Assembly: GCF_022668875.1 (NCBI RefSeq)
Contig: NZ_JAKGCR010000011.1
Span: 57,377-121,376, forward strand
From: Domibacillus sp. PGB-M46
GTDB taxonomy: Bacteria > Bacillota > Bacilli > Bacillales > Domibacillaceae
Length of the DNA stretch: 64,000 nt
Direction: 5' to 3'
Shown: piece after piece, positions 42,303-50,760 of the stretch
How the letters are laid out: every line of letters begins with the position of its first letter
Numbering within the stretch: the first letter of the stretch is position 1
Notes under the pieces: generated by a model
Databases searched by the model: none
The model's input: the letters and a program-made list of their open reading frames with translations, nothing else
Told to the model about the DNA's origin: nothing
Translations under genes and position numbers: made by a program

Positions 42303-42331
42303 TTGACAAATGATCTTACATGATTTATAGT
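42303..42331 (+). promoter_or_regulatory. glnRA promoter with GlnR box 2
   Basis: TTGACA, 17-bp spacer, TATAGT. A second near-consensus GlnR site (TGACA-N7-TTACA, 42304-42320) covers the -35 and lies 6 bp after box 1, the same layout as in B. subtilis glnRA. GlnR with feedback-inhibited GlnA should repress here when nitrogen is plentiful. Confidence 0.88.
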
Positions 42332-42370
42332 AAAGGTATCAGATCAGATAAGAAAAAGGAGGGGGATAAT

Positions 42371-42766
42371 ATGAGCAGCCAAATACGCCGGACGATGCCG
42401 CTTTTTCCAATGGGAACCGTCATGAAATTAACGGATTTAACCGCAAGGCAGATTCGCTATTATGAGCAGCATCAATTAATTACCCCGGATCGTTCTGATG
42501 GAAACCGGCGTCTCTATTCATTGAACGATATTGACCGCCTCTTAGAAGTAAAAGATCTTCTGGACCAGGGCATCAATATGGCCGGGATTAAAAAAATCCT
42601 GCTTAAAGACGGTTCGCAGGAGCTCGAATTAGAAACAAGAGATAGTGGCCAAAAGCCAAAAAAAGAGTTCACGGATGAAGAACTTCGCAAGCTGCTTCGC
42701 AAAGAACTGATCAATGCTGGGCGCTTCAATCGTTCTTCTGGAATGGACCGGCGGTTTTTTCACTAA
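42371..42766 (+). CDS. glnR: MerR-family nitrogen regulator GlnR
   Basis: A 131-residue repressor. The MerR HTH is at residues 15-60 (MKLTDLTARQIRYYEQHQLI), followed by a dimer helix and the C-terminal regulatory tail rich in charged residues, which interacts with glutamine synthetase. I chose ATG 42371 behind AAAGGAGGGG. It autoregulates through the two boxes upstream. Confidence 0.95.
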   Translation: MSSQIRRTMPLFPMGTVMKLTDLTARQIRYYEQHQLITPDRSDGNRRLYSLNDIDRLLEVKDLLDQGINMAGIKKILLKDGSQELELETRDSGQKPKKEFTDEELRKLLRKELINAGRFNRSSGMDRRFFH

Positions 42767-42811
42767 TCTTTTGCATACAAGGTTTACATATTTGAGGAGG
42801 AATGGATACAA

Positions 42812-44146
42812 ATGGGTAAGTACACACGTGAAGACATTCAGCGCTTAGCGAAAGAACAAGACGTAAGATACATTCGTCTTCAGTTCACAGACATTCTTGG
42901 CACAATCAAAAACGTAGAAATTCCAGTGAGCCAGCTTGACAAAGCGCTTGATAACAAAATGATGTTCGATGGATCTTCAATCGAAGGTTTTGTGCGTATT
43001 GAAGAATCTGACATGCAGCTTTATCCAGACCTTGACACTTGGGTTGTATTCCCTTGGACTGCTGAAAAAGGTAAAGTAGCGCGTCTTATCTGTGATATCT
43101 ACACTCCAGAAGGCGAGCCGTTCGCAGGCGACCCGCGTGCAAACTTAAAACGTGTTTTAAAAGAAATGGAAGAGCTTGGCTTCACAGACTTTAATCTTGG
43201 GCCTGAGCCGGAATTCTTCTTGTTCAAATTGGACGAAAAAGGTGAACCAACTCTTGAGCTAAATGACAACGGTGGATATTTCGACCTTGCGCCAACAGAC
43301 CTTGGTGAAAACTGCCGCCGCGACATCGTGCTTGAGCTTGAAGAAATGGGCTTTGAAATCGAAGCATCTCACCACGAAGTAGCACCAGGACAGCACGAAA
43401 TCGACTTTAAATATGCGGATGCCGTTACAGCTTGTGACAACATCCAAACATTCAAGCTTGTTGTTAAAACAATTGCCCGCAAGCACGGCTTGCACGCGAC
43501 ATTCATGCCAAAACCACTGTTCGGTGTAAACGGCTCTGGCATGCACATGAACTTGTCTCTATTCAAAGACGGCAAAAACGCGTTCTTTGATGAAAGCGGC
43601 GAATTGAAACTAAGCGAAACAGCTTACCAATTTATCGCGGGTACAGTGAAAAACGCAGAAGCGTTCACAGCGATCTGTAACCCAACAGTTAACTCTTACA
43701 AACGCCTTGTACCAGGTTACGAAGCTCCTTGCTACGTTGCATGGTCAGCACAAAACCGCAGCCCGCTTATCCGTATCCCGGCATCACGCGGCATGAGCAC
43801 ACGCGTAGAAGTACGTTCTGTTGACCCGTCAGCGAACCCGTACCTTGCAATGGCTGTGCTTCTAAAAGCAGGTCTTGACGGAATCAAAAACAAAATGCCA
43901 GCTCCAGCTCCAGTAGACCGTAACATCTACGCAATGGACAAAGAAGAGCGCGAAGCAGAAGGCGTACGCGACCTTCCAGCGACACTAGCAGCAGCTCTTG
44001 AAGTGTTGAAGCAAAACGACACAATCAAAGACGCGCTAGGCGAACACATTCTTGAGCATTTCATCGAAGCAAAAGAAATTGAATGGGATATGTTCCGCAC
44101 ACAAGTACATCCTTGGGAGCGCGAACAGTACATGTCAATGTACTAA
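42812..44146 (+). CDS. glnA: Glutamine synthetase, type I-alpha
   Basis: A 444-residue dodecameric enzyme making glutamine from glutamate, ammonia and ATP. Visible signatures are the active-site latch [17 protein letters not shown], the Glu-rich ligand region GPEPEFFLF, the substrate block [13 protein letters not shown] and [16 protein letters not shown] with the feedback-inhibition Arg/Glu loop. In Bacillus it also activates GlnR and traps TnrA. Codon use is strongly biased, as in a highly expressed gene. It is the last core gene before the island. Confidence 0.98.
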   Translation: MGKYTREDIQRLAKEQDVRYIRLQFTDILGTIKNVEIPVSQLDKALDNKMMFDGSSIEGFVRIEESDMQLYPDLDTWVVFPWTAEKGKVARLICDIYTPEGEPFAGDPRANLKRVLKEMEELGFTDFNLGPEPEFFLFKLDEKGEPTLELNDNGGYFDLAPTDLGENCRRDIVLELEEMGFEIEASHHEVAPGQHEIDFKYADAVTACDNIQTFKLVVKTIARKHGLHATFMPKPLFGVNGSGMHMNLSLFKDGKNAFFDESGELKLSETAYQFIAGTVKNAEAFTAICNPTVNSYKRLVPGYEAPCYVAWSAQNRSPLIRIPASRGMSTRVEVRSVDPSANPYLAMAVLLKAGLDGIKNKMPAPAPVDRNIYAMDKEEREAEGVRDLPATLAAALEVLKQNDTIKDALGEHILEHFIEAKEIEWDMFRTQVHPWEREQYMSMY

Positions 44147-44153
44147 GATGGAC

Positions 44154-44190
44154 AACCCCTTGAGCCGTATGGCTTCAAGGGGTTTTTCTA
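44154..44190 (+). terminator. glnA terminator
   Basis: AACCCCTTGAGCC / GGCTTCAAGGGGTT stem with a GTAT loop and T-run. Confidence 0.93.
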
Positions 44191-44216
44191 TGTTTTAAAA
44201 TGTGGGTAAAAGACAT

Positions 44217-44244
44217 GAAAAAAGAGTGCGGAAAACCCCGCACC
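44217..44244 (-). terminator. Integrase gene terminator
   Basis: GTGCGG / CCGCAC stem; on the minus strand it is followed by TCTTTTTT. Confidence 0.8.
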
Positions 44245-44264
44245 CACAAAACACCCACAAGATG

Positions 44265-45428
44265 TTATTCTCTTTTAAAAAGCTGTTCTGAATAATCTTC
44301 GTACCTTTTTAGATTCCCCTGTTCCAGCTTTTTCGAAATGTGAGAGTACACATCTGCCGTAATACCCATACTCCCATGACCGAGGCGTTCTTGTATATAC
44401 TTCATATCAGCGCCAGATTCTAATAAAAGGACTGCATGGGTATGGCGCAGCGAATGAATTGAAAGCTGAGGGAGGCCTGCTTTTTTCAATATGCGGGCAA
44501 AGGAATTGAAGAGAGTGGATTTGGGCATGACATTTCCATCATTACGGCACAAAACGAGATTTAAATCATGGTTATAGAAATCCTTCAGCGCCAGCTTATT
44601 TTGATTCTGGTATTTCAAATGAAATTGAAGAGCATTGGTTAAAGACTGGCTAATCGTGATGATTCGTTTTGACTTATGCGTTTTTGTATCTCCAAACAAC
44701 TCCTCATCTTCTTTCGGATCAAAATCTAATGTCCTATTAATAGAAATGGTTTTTCCTTTTAAATCAACGTCAGTCCATTGGAGGGCAGCGGCTTCTCCTT
44801 TACGCATCCCAGTTTCAATAAGCATCATAAAAAAGAGCCAGTAAAGATAGTTGTCCTGGTAGGCTGCCTGTAAAAAGGCCGGAATGTCGGCGGAATCGAT
44901 GAATTGGATTTCTTTTCGCTTTTCCGTGCCTTTAACGGTCGCCCCCAAGCAGGGATTTTTCTGCAGTATACCAAGAATAATCGCTTTACTCATGGCGTTA
45001 TACATTGTTCCATGCGCGATTTCCACAGTTCGTTTGCTGTAACCTTTATCAGTCAGGTGATTTAAAAACTTTTGATACATAATGGGCTTTAAATCTTTCA
45101 GCAGGAGGTTTTGAAAATATGGAATGATGTGGTTTTTTATATTCCTTTCATGTACGAGGTACGTATTTTTGCGAACTGAACCTTTTTTATACTCAAGCAG
45201 CCAGTTTGTTAAGAATGATTCCAGGGTGTATACTTTTTCATTTACTTCAAAGCCTTCCAAAATTCTTTTTTCTTCTTCTGCAGCAGCAATTTGAGCCTCA
45301 ATTGACGACGTAAAACCCCTCTTTGATTTTTCTTTGTATTCATGCGTTATAGGATCTTTATAGCGTATACGAAATTCATAATACGCTTTTTTATCACCGC
45401 TTTTTTTATACTTGCGGATACTAGCCAT
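44265..45428 (-). CDS. int: Tyrosine recombinase (phage/ICE integrase)
   Basis: A 387-residue site-specific recombinase of the Tn916/ICEBs1 type. An N-terminal AP2-like arm-binding part (KAYYEFRIRYKDPITHEYKEK) precedes a SAM-like core-binding domain (about residues 65-160) and the catalytic domain with Arg (ETGMRKGEAAAL), HSLRHTHA, LGHGS and the nucleophile in VYSHIS. All catalytic residues are present, so it may be active. I chose the second ATG (45428), correctly spaced from AAAGGAG. It reads toward the glnA terminator, so the attachment site should lie at 44190-44265. Confidence 0.93.
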   Translation of the reverse strand: MASIRKYKKSGDKKAYYEFRIRYKDPITHEYKEKSKRGFTSSIEAQIAAAEEEKRILEGFEVNEKVYTLESFLTNWLLEYKKGSVRKNTYLVHERNIKNHIIPYFQNLLLKDLKPIMYQKFLNHLTDKGYSKRTVEIAHGTMYNAMSKAIILGILQKNPCLGATVKGTEKRKEIQFIDSADIPAFLQAAYQDNYLYWLFFMMLIETGMRKGEAAALQWTDVDLKGKTISINRTLDFDPKEDEELFGDTKTHKSKRIITISQSLTNALQFHLKYQNQNKLALKDFYNHDLNLVLCRNDGNVMPKSTLFNSFARILKKAGLPQLSIHSLRHTHAVLLLESGADMKYIQERLGHGSMGITADVYSHISKKLEQGNLKRYEDYSEQLFKRE

Positions 45429-45806
45429 TTGCATTCTCCTTTCCTTCTTTACTTGAGCGTATAGATAACAATGTACTTTTTCCAGATAGCCACAAGTACA
45501 ATATCGACGAATCTTTGTGTAAAGAAGGAAAGTTAGGTAGAGTGCTGTTCTCTACTTATTAGGAAATAAAAATTAATATTGGCATGTATTCAGCGCTTAT
45601 TTTTTAGGTGAAATACTAAATTATATCATAACGCTTAAGTAAAGCTTAGCATTCTCTATATCTAAAAAAATTATAGTATCTTAAATCTTCTCATTAGCTC
45701 TAGATAATTATTTGATAAAATGTTTTTATGTTAAATAAATTAGGAAGTAGATCAAAAGAAATTATAGCCTTATTTTTTTCTTACTCACTTATTCTGGAGG
45801 TAGAGC
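45429..45806. other. AT-rich gap between int and the DUF6602 gene
   Basis: It holds the int ribosome binding site (minus) and TGGAGG before the next gene (plus). I find no credible gene, RNA or clear promoter in it. Confidence 0.5.
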
Positions 45807-46904
45807 ATGCCAAACAAATATTTTACGGAGATATTAAATACAAATATAGAAATTTTTAAAAACAACTTTTGTAATAAATCTAAAGAGCTTTTTAAAACAG
45901 AGAATAGTAAATCTTATATTCATAATGGCGAGTTTGGAATGTATAGAGAAGCATTAGTAAGAGAATTTATTAGGTACTTTACCCCGGGGAAATTTTCTAT
46001 TAGTGAAGGTTTTGTAATTAACCATAGACAAAATGAAAGTGGGAGAAGTACGCAATGTGATGTAATATTGTTTGATAAAAGTGCTACCCCTTTAGTTCAA
46101 GATCCTGCACTCCAAAGATTTTATCCTATAGAGACAGTGGCAGCAGTTGGGGAAGTAAAATCAGTACTCACTGAGACAACATTGAAAAAAGCATTGAATC
46201 GACTTGCAAATACAAAGAGAATGAGAGACATACTTAAAGATCCATCTTTAATTTATAGAACAGAGCATCTTAGGTCAAATGTAGAAAATAGTCAGCAAAG
46301 AATTGAAGAATGTGTGTACTTTCACAATAAGGTTGTTCAACGTGAAGTTAATCCTAGTGATCTAAATAAATTTAAGCTTAATTTAGCCCAGGATAAGATT
46401 ATAACCAACATAAAAAACTATATAAAGGAGCATTCGATTCAAGAGAAATTAATAGATAATCTGGATAAATATTTTTATCACAAGGAAAACAAAAGAAATA
46501 ATGAATTTAATCTAAATACCAACCATGAGGATAACATATTAACTTTTTTAATATGTGAAAAAATTAATTTTAATAAAAATACTAATAACAAGGCGAAGGC
46601 AGTAATCGATAAGTACCCAAGTAAGCTTAAGAAAGAATTTAGGCATAATATGATACTTAGTTTAGAGGATGGATTATTTCTTTACCAAGACGAATTTAGT
46701 CAATCAAAGAAATATTCACAGTATCCAAAGAAGAAAAATAAGGAATTTAAGCATGTTTTTATTCCTAGTGATAGTCAGAACACACATATTAAAATATTTT
46801 CTAACTATTTATTTATGGCCTTAAGTGATGTTACTATTTTATATCCAGAAATAACGCATTATTTGGAGCATACAGTGTGGAATCCAAACACTGAGATTGA
46901 ATAA
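45807..46904 (+). CDS. DUF6602-like protein with PD-(D/E)XK nuclease-type motif
   Basis: A 365-residue protein, very rich in Lys, Asn and Ile. Residues 38-120 resemble DUF6602: IHNGEFGMYREALVREFI, then QCDVILFD (Asp85), FYPIETVAAVGEVKS (Glu116, Lys118). D...ExK in this spacing is the core of PD-(D/E)XK nucleases. The C-terminal two-thirds (about 130-365) has no motif I recognise. DUF6602 proteins are often found in variable defence regions; a role in restriction or abortive defence is inference. It stands alone, with no partner gene immediately next to it, and is clearly more AT-rich than the core. Confidence 0.65.
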   Translation: MPNKYFTEILNTNIEIFKNNFCNKSKELFKTENSKSYIHNGEFGMYREALVREFIRYFTPGKFSISEGFVINHRQNESGRSTQCDVILFDKSATPLVQDPALQRFYPIETVAAVGEVKSVLTETTLKKALNRLANTKRMRDILKDPSLIYRTEHLRSNVENSQQRIEECVYFHNKVVQREVNPSDLNKFKLNLAQDKIITNIKNYIKEHSIQEKLIDNLDKYFYHKENKRNNEFNLNTNHEDNILTFLICEKINFNKNTNNKAKAVIDKYPSKLKKEFRHNMILSLEDGLFLYQDEFSQSKKYSQYPKKKNKEFKHVFIPSDSQNTHIKIFSNYLFMALSDVTILYPEITHYLEHTVWNPNTEIE

Positions 46905-47126
46905 GTTATAAACAAAGTTTCTTTGTATTTTAGGATTTTTCTTTTTTGTAGTTAAAATTAAAGGTAGGGTTAAAATATAGAATACCTAATTAGATTATAA
47001 AAAACATCAAAGATAAAATATCGGAAAGTTATCTTATGGTCCACTAAGATAGCAGAAACATCAAAACCATGGGCTAATACAAGGAGAAACACGAAGAGTC
47101 AAACAGTAAGCAGGCAGCAAGTTTCG

Positions 47127-47663
47127 ATGACTATGATAAGAAAGCTCATTAAGGAACTTGTTATTCATCCATCTGAAGAACTAGTAACGAAGGTTGATGG
47201 GTATCTTCCGCTCTTTCACGGATTAAAAATGAATAAAGAAAAGTTCAAAGGAATAATTGATCTTCCAATCCATTCATATATAAAGCCTTGCTATATCGTT
47301 CTAGTAAGAGTAGAGGGAAGAAAGATTACCCAAGTATCTGAAGGATGCAGAACAGGGTTGTTACGTTTTGTAATAAGCACAACATCAAATAGAGGGAATT
47401 ATAAAGTAATCATCATCGGTAACTCTATTTCTCAGCTAATTCTGCCGTTAAAAGAGAAGGATATTGCCGACTTAAAGAATCATGAAATTCTTAAGTTATC
47501 AGAAGAGAAAGAGCTCATTATCAGCAAGTTCCTACAGGGTGAAGGAATCTACATAGTCGGAAACAATCGTATTCATATGAGTGTAGACCATAGACCAGAA
47601 GAAATGAGGCTGATCCACCCAGAAAAATACGAGAAAACTTACGGACAGAAAGCGGCGTTATAG
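47127..47663 (+). CDS. Conjugation-related fragment, possible VirB4/ConE C-terminal tail
   Basis: A 178-residue ORF. The last 55 residues (LSEEKELIISKFLQGEGIYI, then VGNNRIHMSV) resemble the C-terminal end of VirB4-type conjugation ATPases, which end in a GEGL-x-GN-x-RIH block. No Walker motifs are present, so at best it is a remnant. The N-terminal part is not recognised. It ends 1 bp before the CwlT-like gene, the normal downstream neighbour region of ICE conjugation operons; that context supports the reading. No convincing ribosome binding site precedes the ATG. Confidence 0.4.
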   Translation: MTMIRKLIKELVIHPSEELVTKVDGYLPLFHGLKMNKEKFKGIIDLPIHSYIKPCYIVLVRVEGRKITQVSEGCRTGLLRFVISTTSNRGNYKVIIIGNSISQLILPLKEKDIADLKNHEILKLSEEKELIISKFLQGEGIYIVGNNRIHMSVDHRPEEMRLIHPEKYEKTYGQKAAL

Positions 47664-47664
47664 C

Positions 47665-48198
47665 ATGTACATTAAACTAGCTGTATTTGCTGTTCAACAT
47701 TGGAAGAAGCTACTCATTTTGTTGATTGCGATCTTTATGGTTATGTTCTTGTTTTTCTTCGGTGCGCAAGAACAACAGCAGGAAGGTGGATATACTGGGA
47801 ACGGAACCGTCGGTAAGGCACAAATATCAGCATTTGTTAAACAGTACGAGCCGTTAATAGCTAAATATGCAGCGCAATATGGAGTTTCTGATTATACTCA
47901 GCTCCTCCTTACGAAAATGCTGCAGGAATCAGGAGGAGGGATATCGGATGTTATGCAGTCCTCTGAATCGGTTGGATTGCCGAGAAATACGATTACCGAT
48001 CCAGAACAGCCCATTGCTGTTGGGGTGAAGTATTTTGCAAGTGTGCTGAAAAAGGCTAGAGGTGATGTAGATTTAGCTCTGCAGTCGTATAACTTTGGAA
48101 TAGGGTTCATTGATTATGCAAAAGTAAGATGAGGCTATTTAAAAGAAGTAGTACAATCCTTCTCTAGTGTGATGGCCGCAAAAACGGGCAATATTTAA
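47665..48198 (+). pseudogene. CwlT-like lytic transglycosylase, broken by in-frame TGA
   Basis: The intact part (155 codons) has an N-terminal transmembrane helix (LLILLIAIFMVMFLFFF, about residues 17-33) and a soluble-lytic-transglycosylase domain with the catalytic Glu in KMLQESGGG and the family block ALQSYNFGIGFIDYAK. A TGA at 48130 interrupts it; the same frame then continues GYLKEVVQSFSSVMAAKTGNI before a TAA, which is the expected family continuation. The C-terminal NlpC/P60 domain of CwlT is missing. It is therefore a decayed cell-wall hydrolase of a conjugative element. From 48199 to 48404 I see nothing coding. Confidence 0.72.
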
Positions 48199-48404
48199 TG
48201 CTTCGAAAAGATAAATTAAAAAGCTTTAACCGAGTAAAAACTTATATAACAGAAACTTACTCAGAACAAAGAAAGCACTTTATGGAAAAGAAAAGCAATA
48301 CTTTCTCTTCAAAGAACTAATTACGTAATTGAAATATTGAGGAAGAAGATTAACTCAAAAAGGGTTTAAGAAATCCCAAATTAATTTAAGGATTTAAGTT
48401 GTCG

Positions 48405-48430
48405 AAAGTTAGTAAGTAATTACTAACTTT
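48405..48430. promoter_or_regulatory. Inverted repeat 1, upstream of the hsdMS-like promoter
   Basis: Perfect 11-bp arms AAAGTTAGTAA / TTACTAACTTT separated by GTAA, ending 4 bp before the -35. It shares the half-site TTAGTAA with the second palindrome at 48483. Confidence 0.75.
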
Positions 48431-48434
48431 TTTG

Positions 48435-48463
48435 TTGACTTTAAATACAAAAGATAATATACT
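48435..48463 (+). promoter_or_regulatory. Promoter of the hsdMS-like gene
   Basis: TTGACT, 17-bp spacer, TATACT: a strong sigma-A promoter lying exactly between two related palindromes. Confidence 0.8.
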
Positions 48464-48482
48464 TTGAACAAGAAATAAAAAG

Positions 48483-48500
48483 TTAGTAATTAATTACTAA
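48483..48500. promoter_or_regulatory. Palindrome 2, overlapping the hsdMS-like ribosome binding site
   Basis: TTAGTAATTAATTACTAA is a perfect 18-bp palindrome with the same half-site TTAGTAA as repeat 1. Its right end overlaps AAGGAG. A protein bound here and at 48405 would bracket the promoter. Confidence 0.75.
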
Positions 48501-48513
48501 GGAGATGATTTGC

Positions 48514-50406
48514 TTGTACAAAAAAAACGTATGGGATGTAGCAGATATTTTAAGGGGTTCTTCAATGTCAGCATCCATTATGCTGGCCAGTTTCAGTCTT
48601 AAATATGTAGAACAAGAATTTGAAGAACGTCTGTCAAATGAAGCCAGGTTGTCTTACCTGGTGAAAGATGCAGTGAATGCAAAAGAGAACATTAAAAAAG
48701 CATTTAAAATAATTGAAAAACAGATATCGGAATTGCAGGGTGTATATGAAAAACTAAACATCGACTGGGATTCGTTTGATAATAAAACAATATTTGAAAC
48801 GATGCTTTCCGTATATAAAACACCGGCTGAAGAGTTTTCAGAGATAGTCCACGAAATTAGAAATTGGGCTATGAGGACTGAAGGAAAAAAGGGAGGAGAA
48901 CATTTAATACCTAATTTTTTAAATCAGTTAATGGTGACTTTATTAGATATAAAAGCCGGAAATTCTTTTTATGATGGCGCTGCAGGTTATGGCGGTTCTA
49001 TGATTGAAGTGAAAAGGCAGCATCCGGAAAAAACAATTACTCTTTATGGCCAGGAACTAAATCCAAGTAGCTGGGCTGCTGGTAAACTTTGTTTACTTAT
49101 GTCAGGTGCTATAGATGCTGAATTTGAACAGGGAAATACATTGACCAATCCACTTTTCCTGGAAGGAAACAAGGTGAAAAATTTTGATTGTATTGCCATG
49201 GCGATCCCTTTAAGTCTCCGTTTGGATGAGCAGACACAAGAAAAACTGAGTAATGATACTTATCAACGATTTTCAATGGGAGACCTTCCAAGAAACAGTG
49301 CAGATATGGCCTTTATTCAACACGCTCTGTCTTCTTTAAAAGATAGGGGAAAAGCAATAATCACTGTCACTAACGGTGTCTTAAGCAGAAGTGGCCCGGA
49401 ACAGGTTATTCGTCAAAATCTAATTGACACTGACCAAATTGAGGCCGTTATCTCACTGGCGCCTAATCTTTTAATGAATACGGCTATCCCAATTAGCCTG
49501 TTGATTCTCAACAAAAATAAACCAGAGTATAAACAGAAGAAGGTTCAGTTTATTCAGGCAAGCGAGTTGTTTCAAGAGCAGGGAAGAATCAGATATTTAA
49601 CGGAAGAACATATCAGTAAAATTCATCAAGCACTGGAGAATGCTGAAGAAGTAGAGGGTTTTAGCAAGTATGTTCCTATAAGTGACCTTGAAGAGAGCTT
49701 AACTGTAGCAAGATACATCCAATCAAATGAATTTGAAATTGATGGTGAAGGCACTTTCCGTATCCATATAAATCGTTTAGGAAACGATCAAACCCCTCTT
49801 GTGGAGATCAATTCACTCGGGAAGATTTACAGAGGATTAAATATAACCTCTAAAACAGTAGATGAGGTAGATAATGGTGAATTTAAGGTCATTAAATTGT
49901 CCGACGTTCAAGATGGTGCAATCTTAATGGATGAACTATCTACTATCGAAGCGAAGACAAATTTCAAGACCTCACTTTACCAGGTTCAGGAAGGAGACGT
50001 TATCATTTCATCTAAAGGATCGAATATAAAGATTGCTGTGGTTCCAGAACATGAAGGAGCTATCCTGCTTTCCCAGAATTTCATTGGTTTTCGATCTGTA
50101 AAAAACAAGCTGTACCCACACTTTCTACAAGCATATTTGGAAAGTCCAATTGGAAAATATCAACTAAGTCATTTAATGATCGGTACTGCAATGCCAGTTT
50201 TAAATCCTAAAAACTTTGGTAGCCTCCAAATTTCACTGCCATCCCTGGATCTACAGGAAGCTGTAGCTAAACGATATAAATTAGCAAATGAGCGTTATAA
50301 AGAACTTGTAAAAGAAGCAGAACAACAATTGAAAAGCGAAAAGAGAAAGGCGTACGAAGAGATGGGAATTCATAAATCGTTTGAATTACTAAATGTGAAA
50401 AGTTAA
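48514..50406 (+). CDS. HsdM-HsdS-like fusion with degenerate methylase motifs
   Basis: A 630-residue protein. Residues 5-40 resemble the HsdM N-terminal domain (VWDVADILRGS), and 110-400 an N6-adenine methylase fold. Motif I is weak (DGAAGYGG, residues 154-161, where DPACGSGG is usual) and motif IV, normally NPPF, reads AMAIPLS (228-234), so catalysis is doubtful. The following block ITVTNGVLSRSGPEQVIRQN is well kept. From about 420 to 620 comes one HsdS-type target recognition domain (EINSLGKIYRGLNITSKTVD, NPKNFGSLQISLPSLDLQE) and a coiled-coil end. I chose TTG 48514, 9 nt after AAGGAG; the ATG at 48505 abuts that site. It has its own promoter and lies 350 bp before hsdM. It might be a regulator, an anti-restriction helper or a decayed enzyme. 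Confidence 0.75.
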   Translation: MYKKNVWDVADILRGSSMSASIMLASFSLKYVEQEFEERLSNEARLSYLVKDAVNAKENIKKAFKIIEKQISELQGVYEKLNIDWDSFDNKTIFETMLSVYKTPAEEFSEIVHEIRNWAMRTEGKKGGEHLIPNFLNQLMVTLLDIKAGNSFYDGAAGYGGSMIEVKRQHPEKTITLYGQELNPSSWAAGKLCLLMSGAIDAEFEQGNTLTNPLFLEGNKVKNFDCIAMAIPLSLRLDEQTQEKLSNDTYQRFSMGDLPRNSADMAFIQHALSSLKDRGKAIITVTNGVLSRSGPEQVIRQNLIDTDQIEAVISLAPNLLMNTAIPISLLILNKNKPEYKQKKVQFIQASELFQEQGRIRYLTEEHISKIHQALENAEEVEGFSKYVPISDLEESLTVARYIQSNEFEIDGEGTFRIHINRLGNDQTPLVEINSLGKIYRGLNITSKTVDEVDNGEFKVIKLSDVQDGAILMDELSTIEAKTNFKTSLYQVQEGDVIISSKGSNIKIAVVPEHEGAILLSQNFIGFRSVKNKLYPHFLQAYLESPIGKYQLSHLMIGTAMPVLNPKNFGSLQISLPSLDLQEAVAKRYKLANERYKELVKEAEQQLKSEKRKAYEEMGIHKSFELLNVKS

Positions 50407-50415
50407 AAGGCGACC

Positions 50416-50571
50416 ATGCCATCCAATCCAGTTGTAAAAGGAAGAGAGGAAGTGGGTGTGGCAAGATACCTTGTCACACAACACTTTTCTACAGCAATTA
50501 AAACAGGGAAATTAATAGAAGATATACCAGGAACCAAAAAGGAGAGCAATAATTTCTATAGAAAAGGTTGA
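50416..50571 (+). CDS. Small ORF or gene remnant between hsdMS-like gene and hsdM
   Basis: A 51-codon frame encoding VVKGREEVGVARYLVTQHF and a Lys-rich end, 9 bp after the previous stop and with only a weak AAAAGG before it. A second short open stretch in another frame (about 50550-50657, VELPGHPKEKCVEQENFF) follows. Together they may be one frameshifted small gene. I do not recognise it. The rest of the 354-bp gap holds the likely hsdM promoter (TTATGA, 17 bp, TAAAAT, about 50700-50730). Confidence 0.35.
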   Translation: MPSNPVVKGREEVGVARYLVTQHFSTAIKTGKLIEDIPGTKKESNNFYRKG

Positions 50572-50760
50572 GTTACCAGGCCATCCAAAAGAAAAATGTG
50601 TAGAGCAGGAGAACTTTTTCCTTCAATGTTTGCTTGGGTACTATAACCCTCAATAGGTTCTTTAATTCAAGAGTTTTGTTTTTTAAAATGAGGAAGACTA
50701 TTATGATTCTTATATAAAAGTGGTAAAATTGTAACTGGAAAACAACAGGAGGTACTAAAA

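Noticed and set aside
44190..44264. tRNA or tmRNA gene as integration target
   Set aside because: I found no cloverleaf or CCA-end sequence between the glnA terminator and int.
48514..50406. The fused methylase as a BREX PglX or a Dnd/DISARM part
   Set aside because: No brxA/B/C, pglZ, dnd or drm genes are present, and the protein has HsdM_N plus an HsdS-type end instead of the PglX layout.
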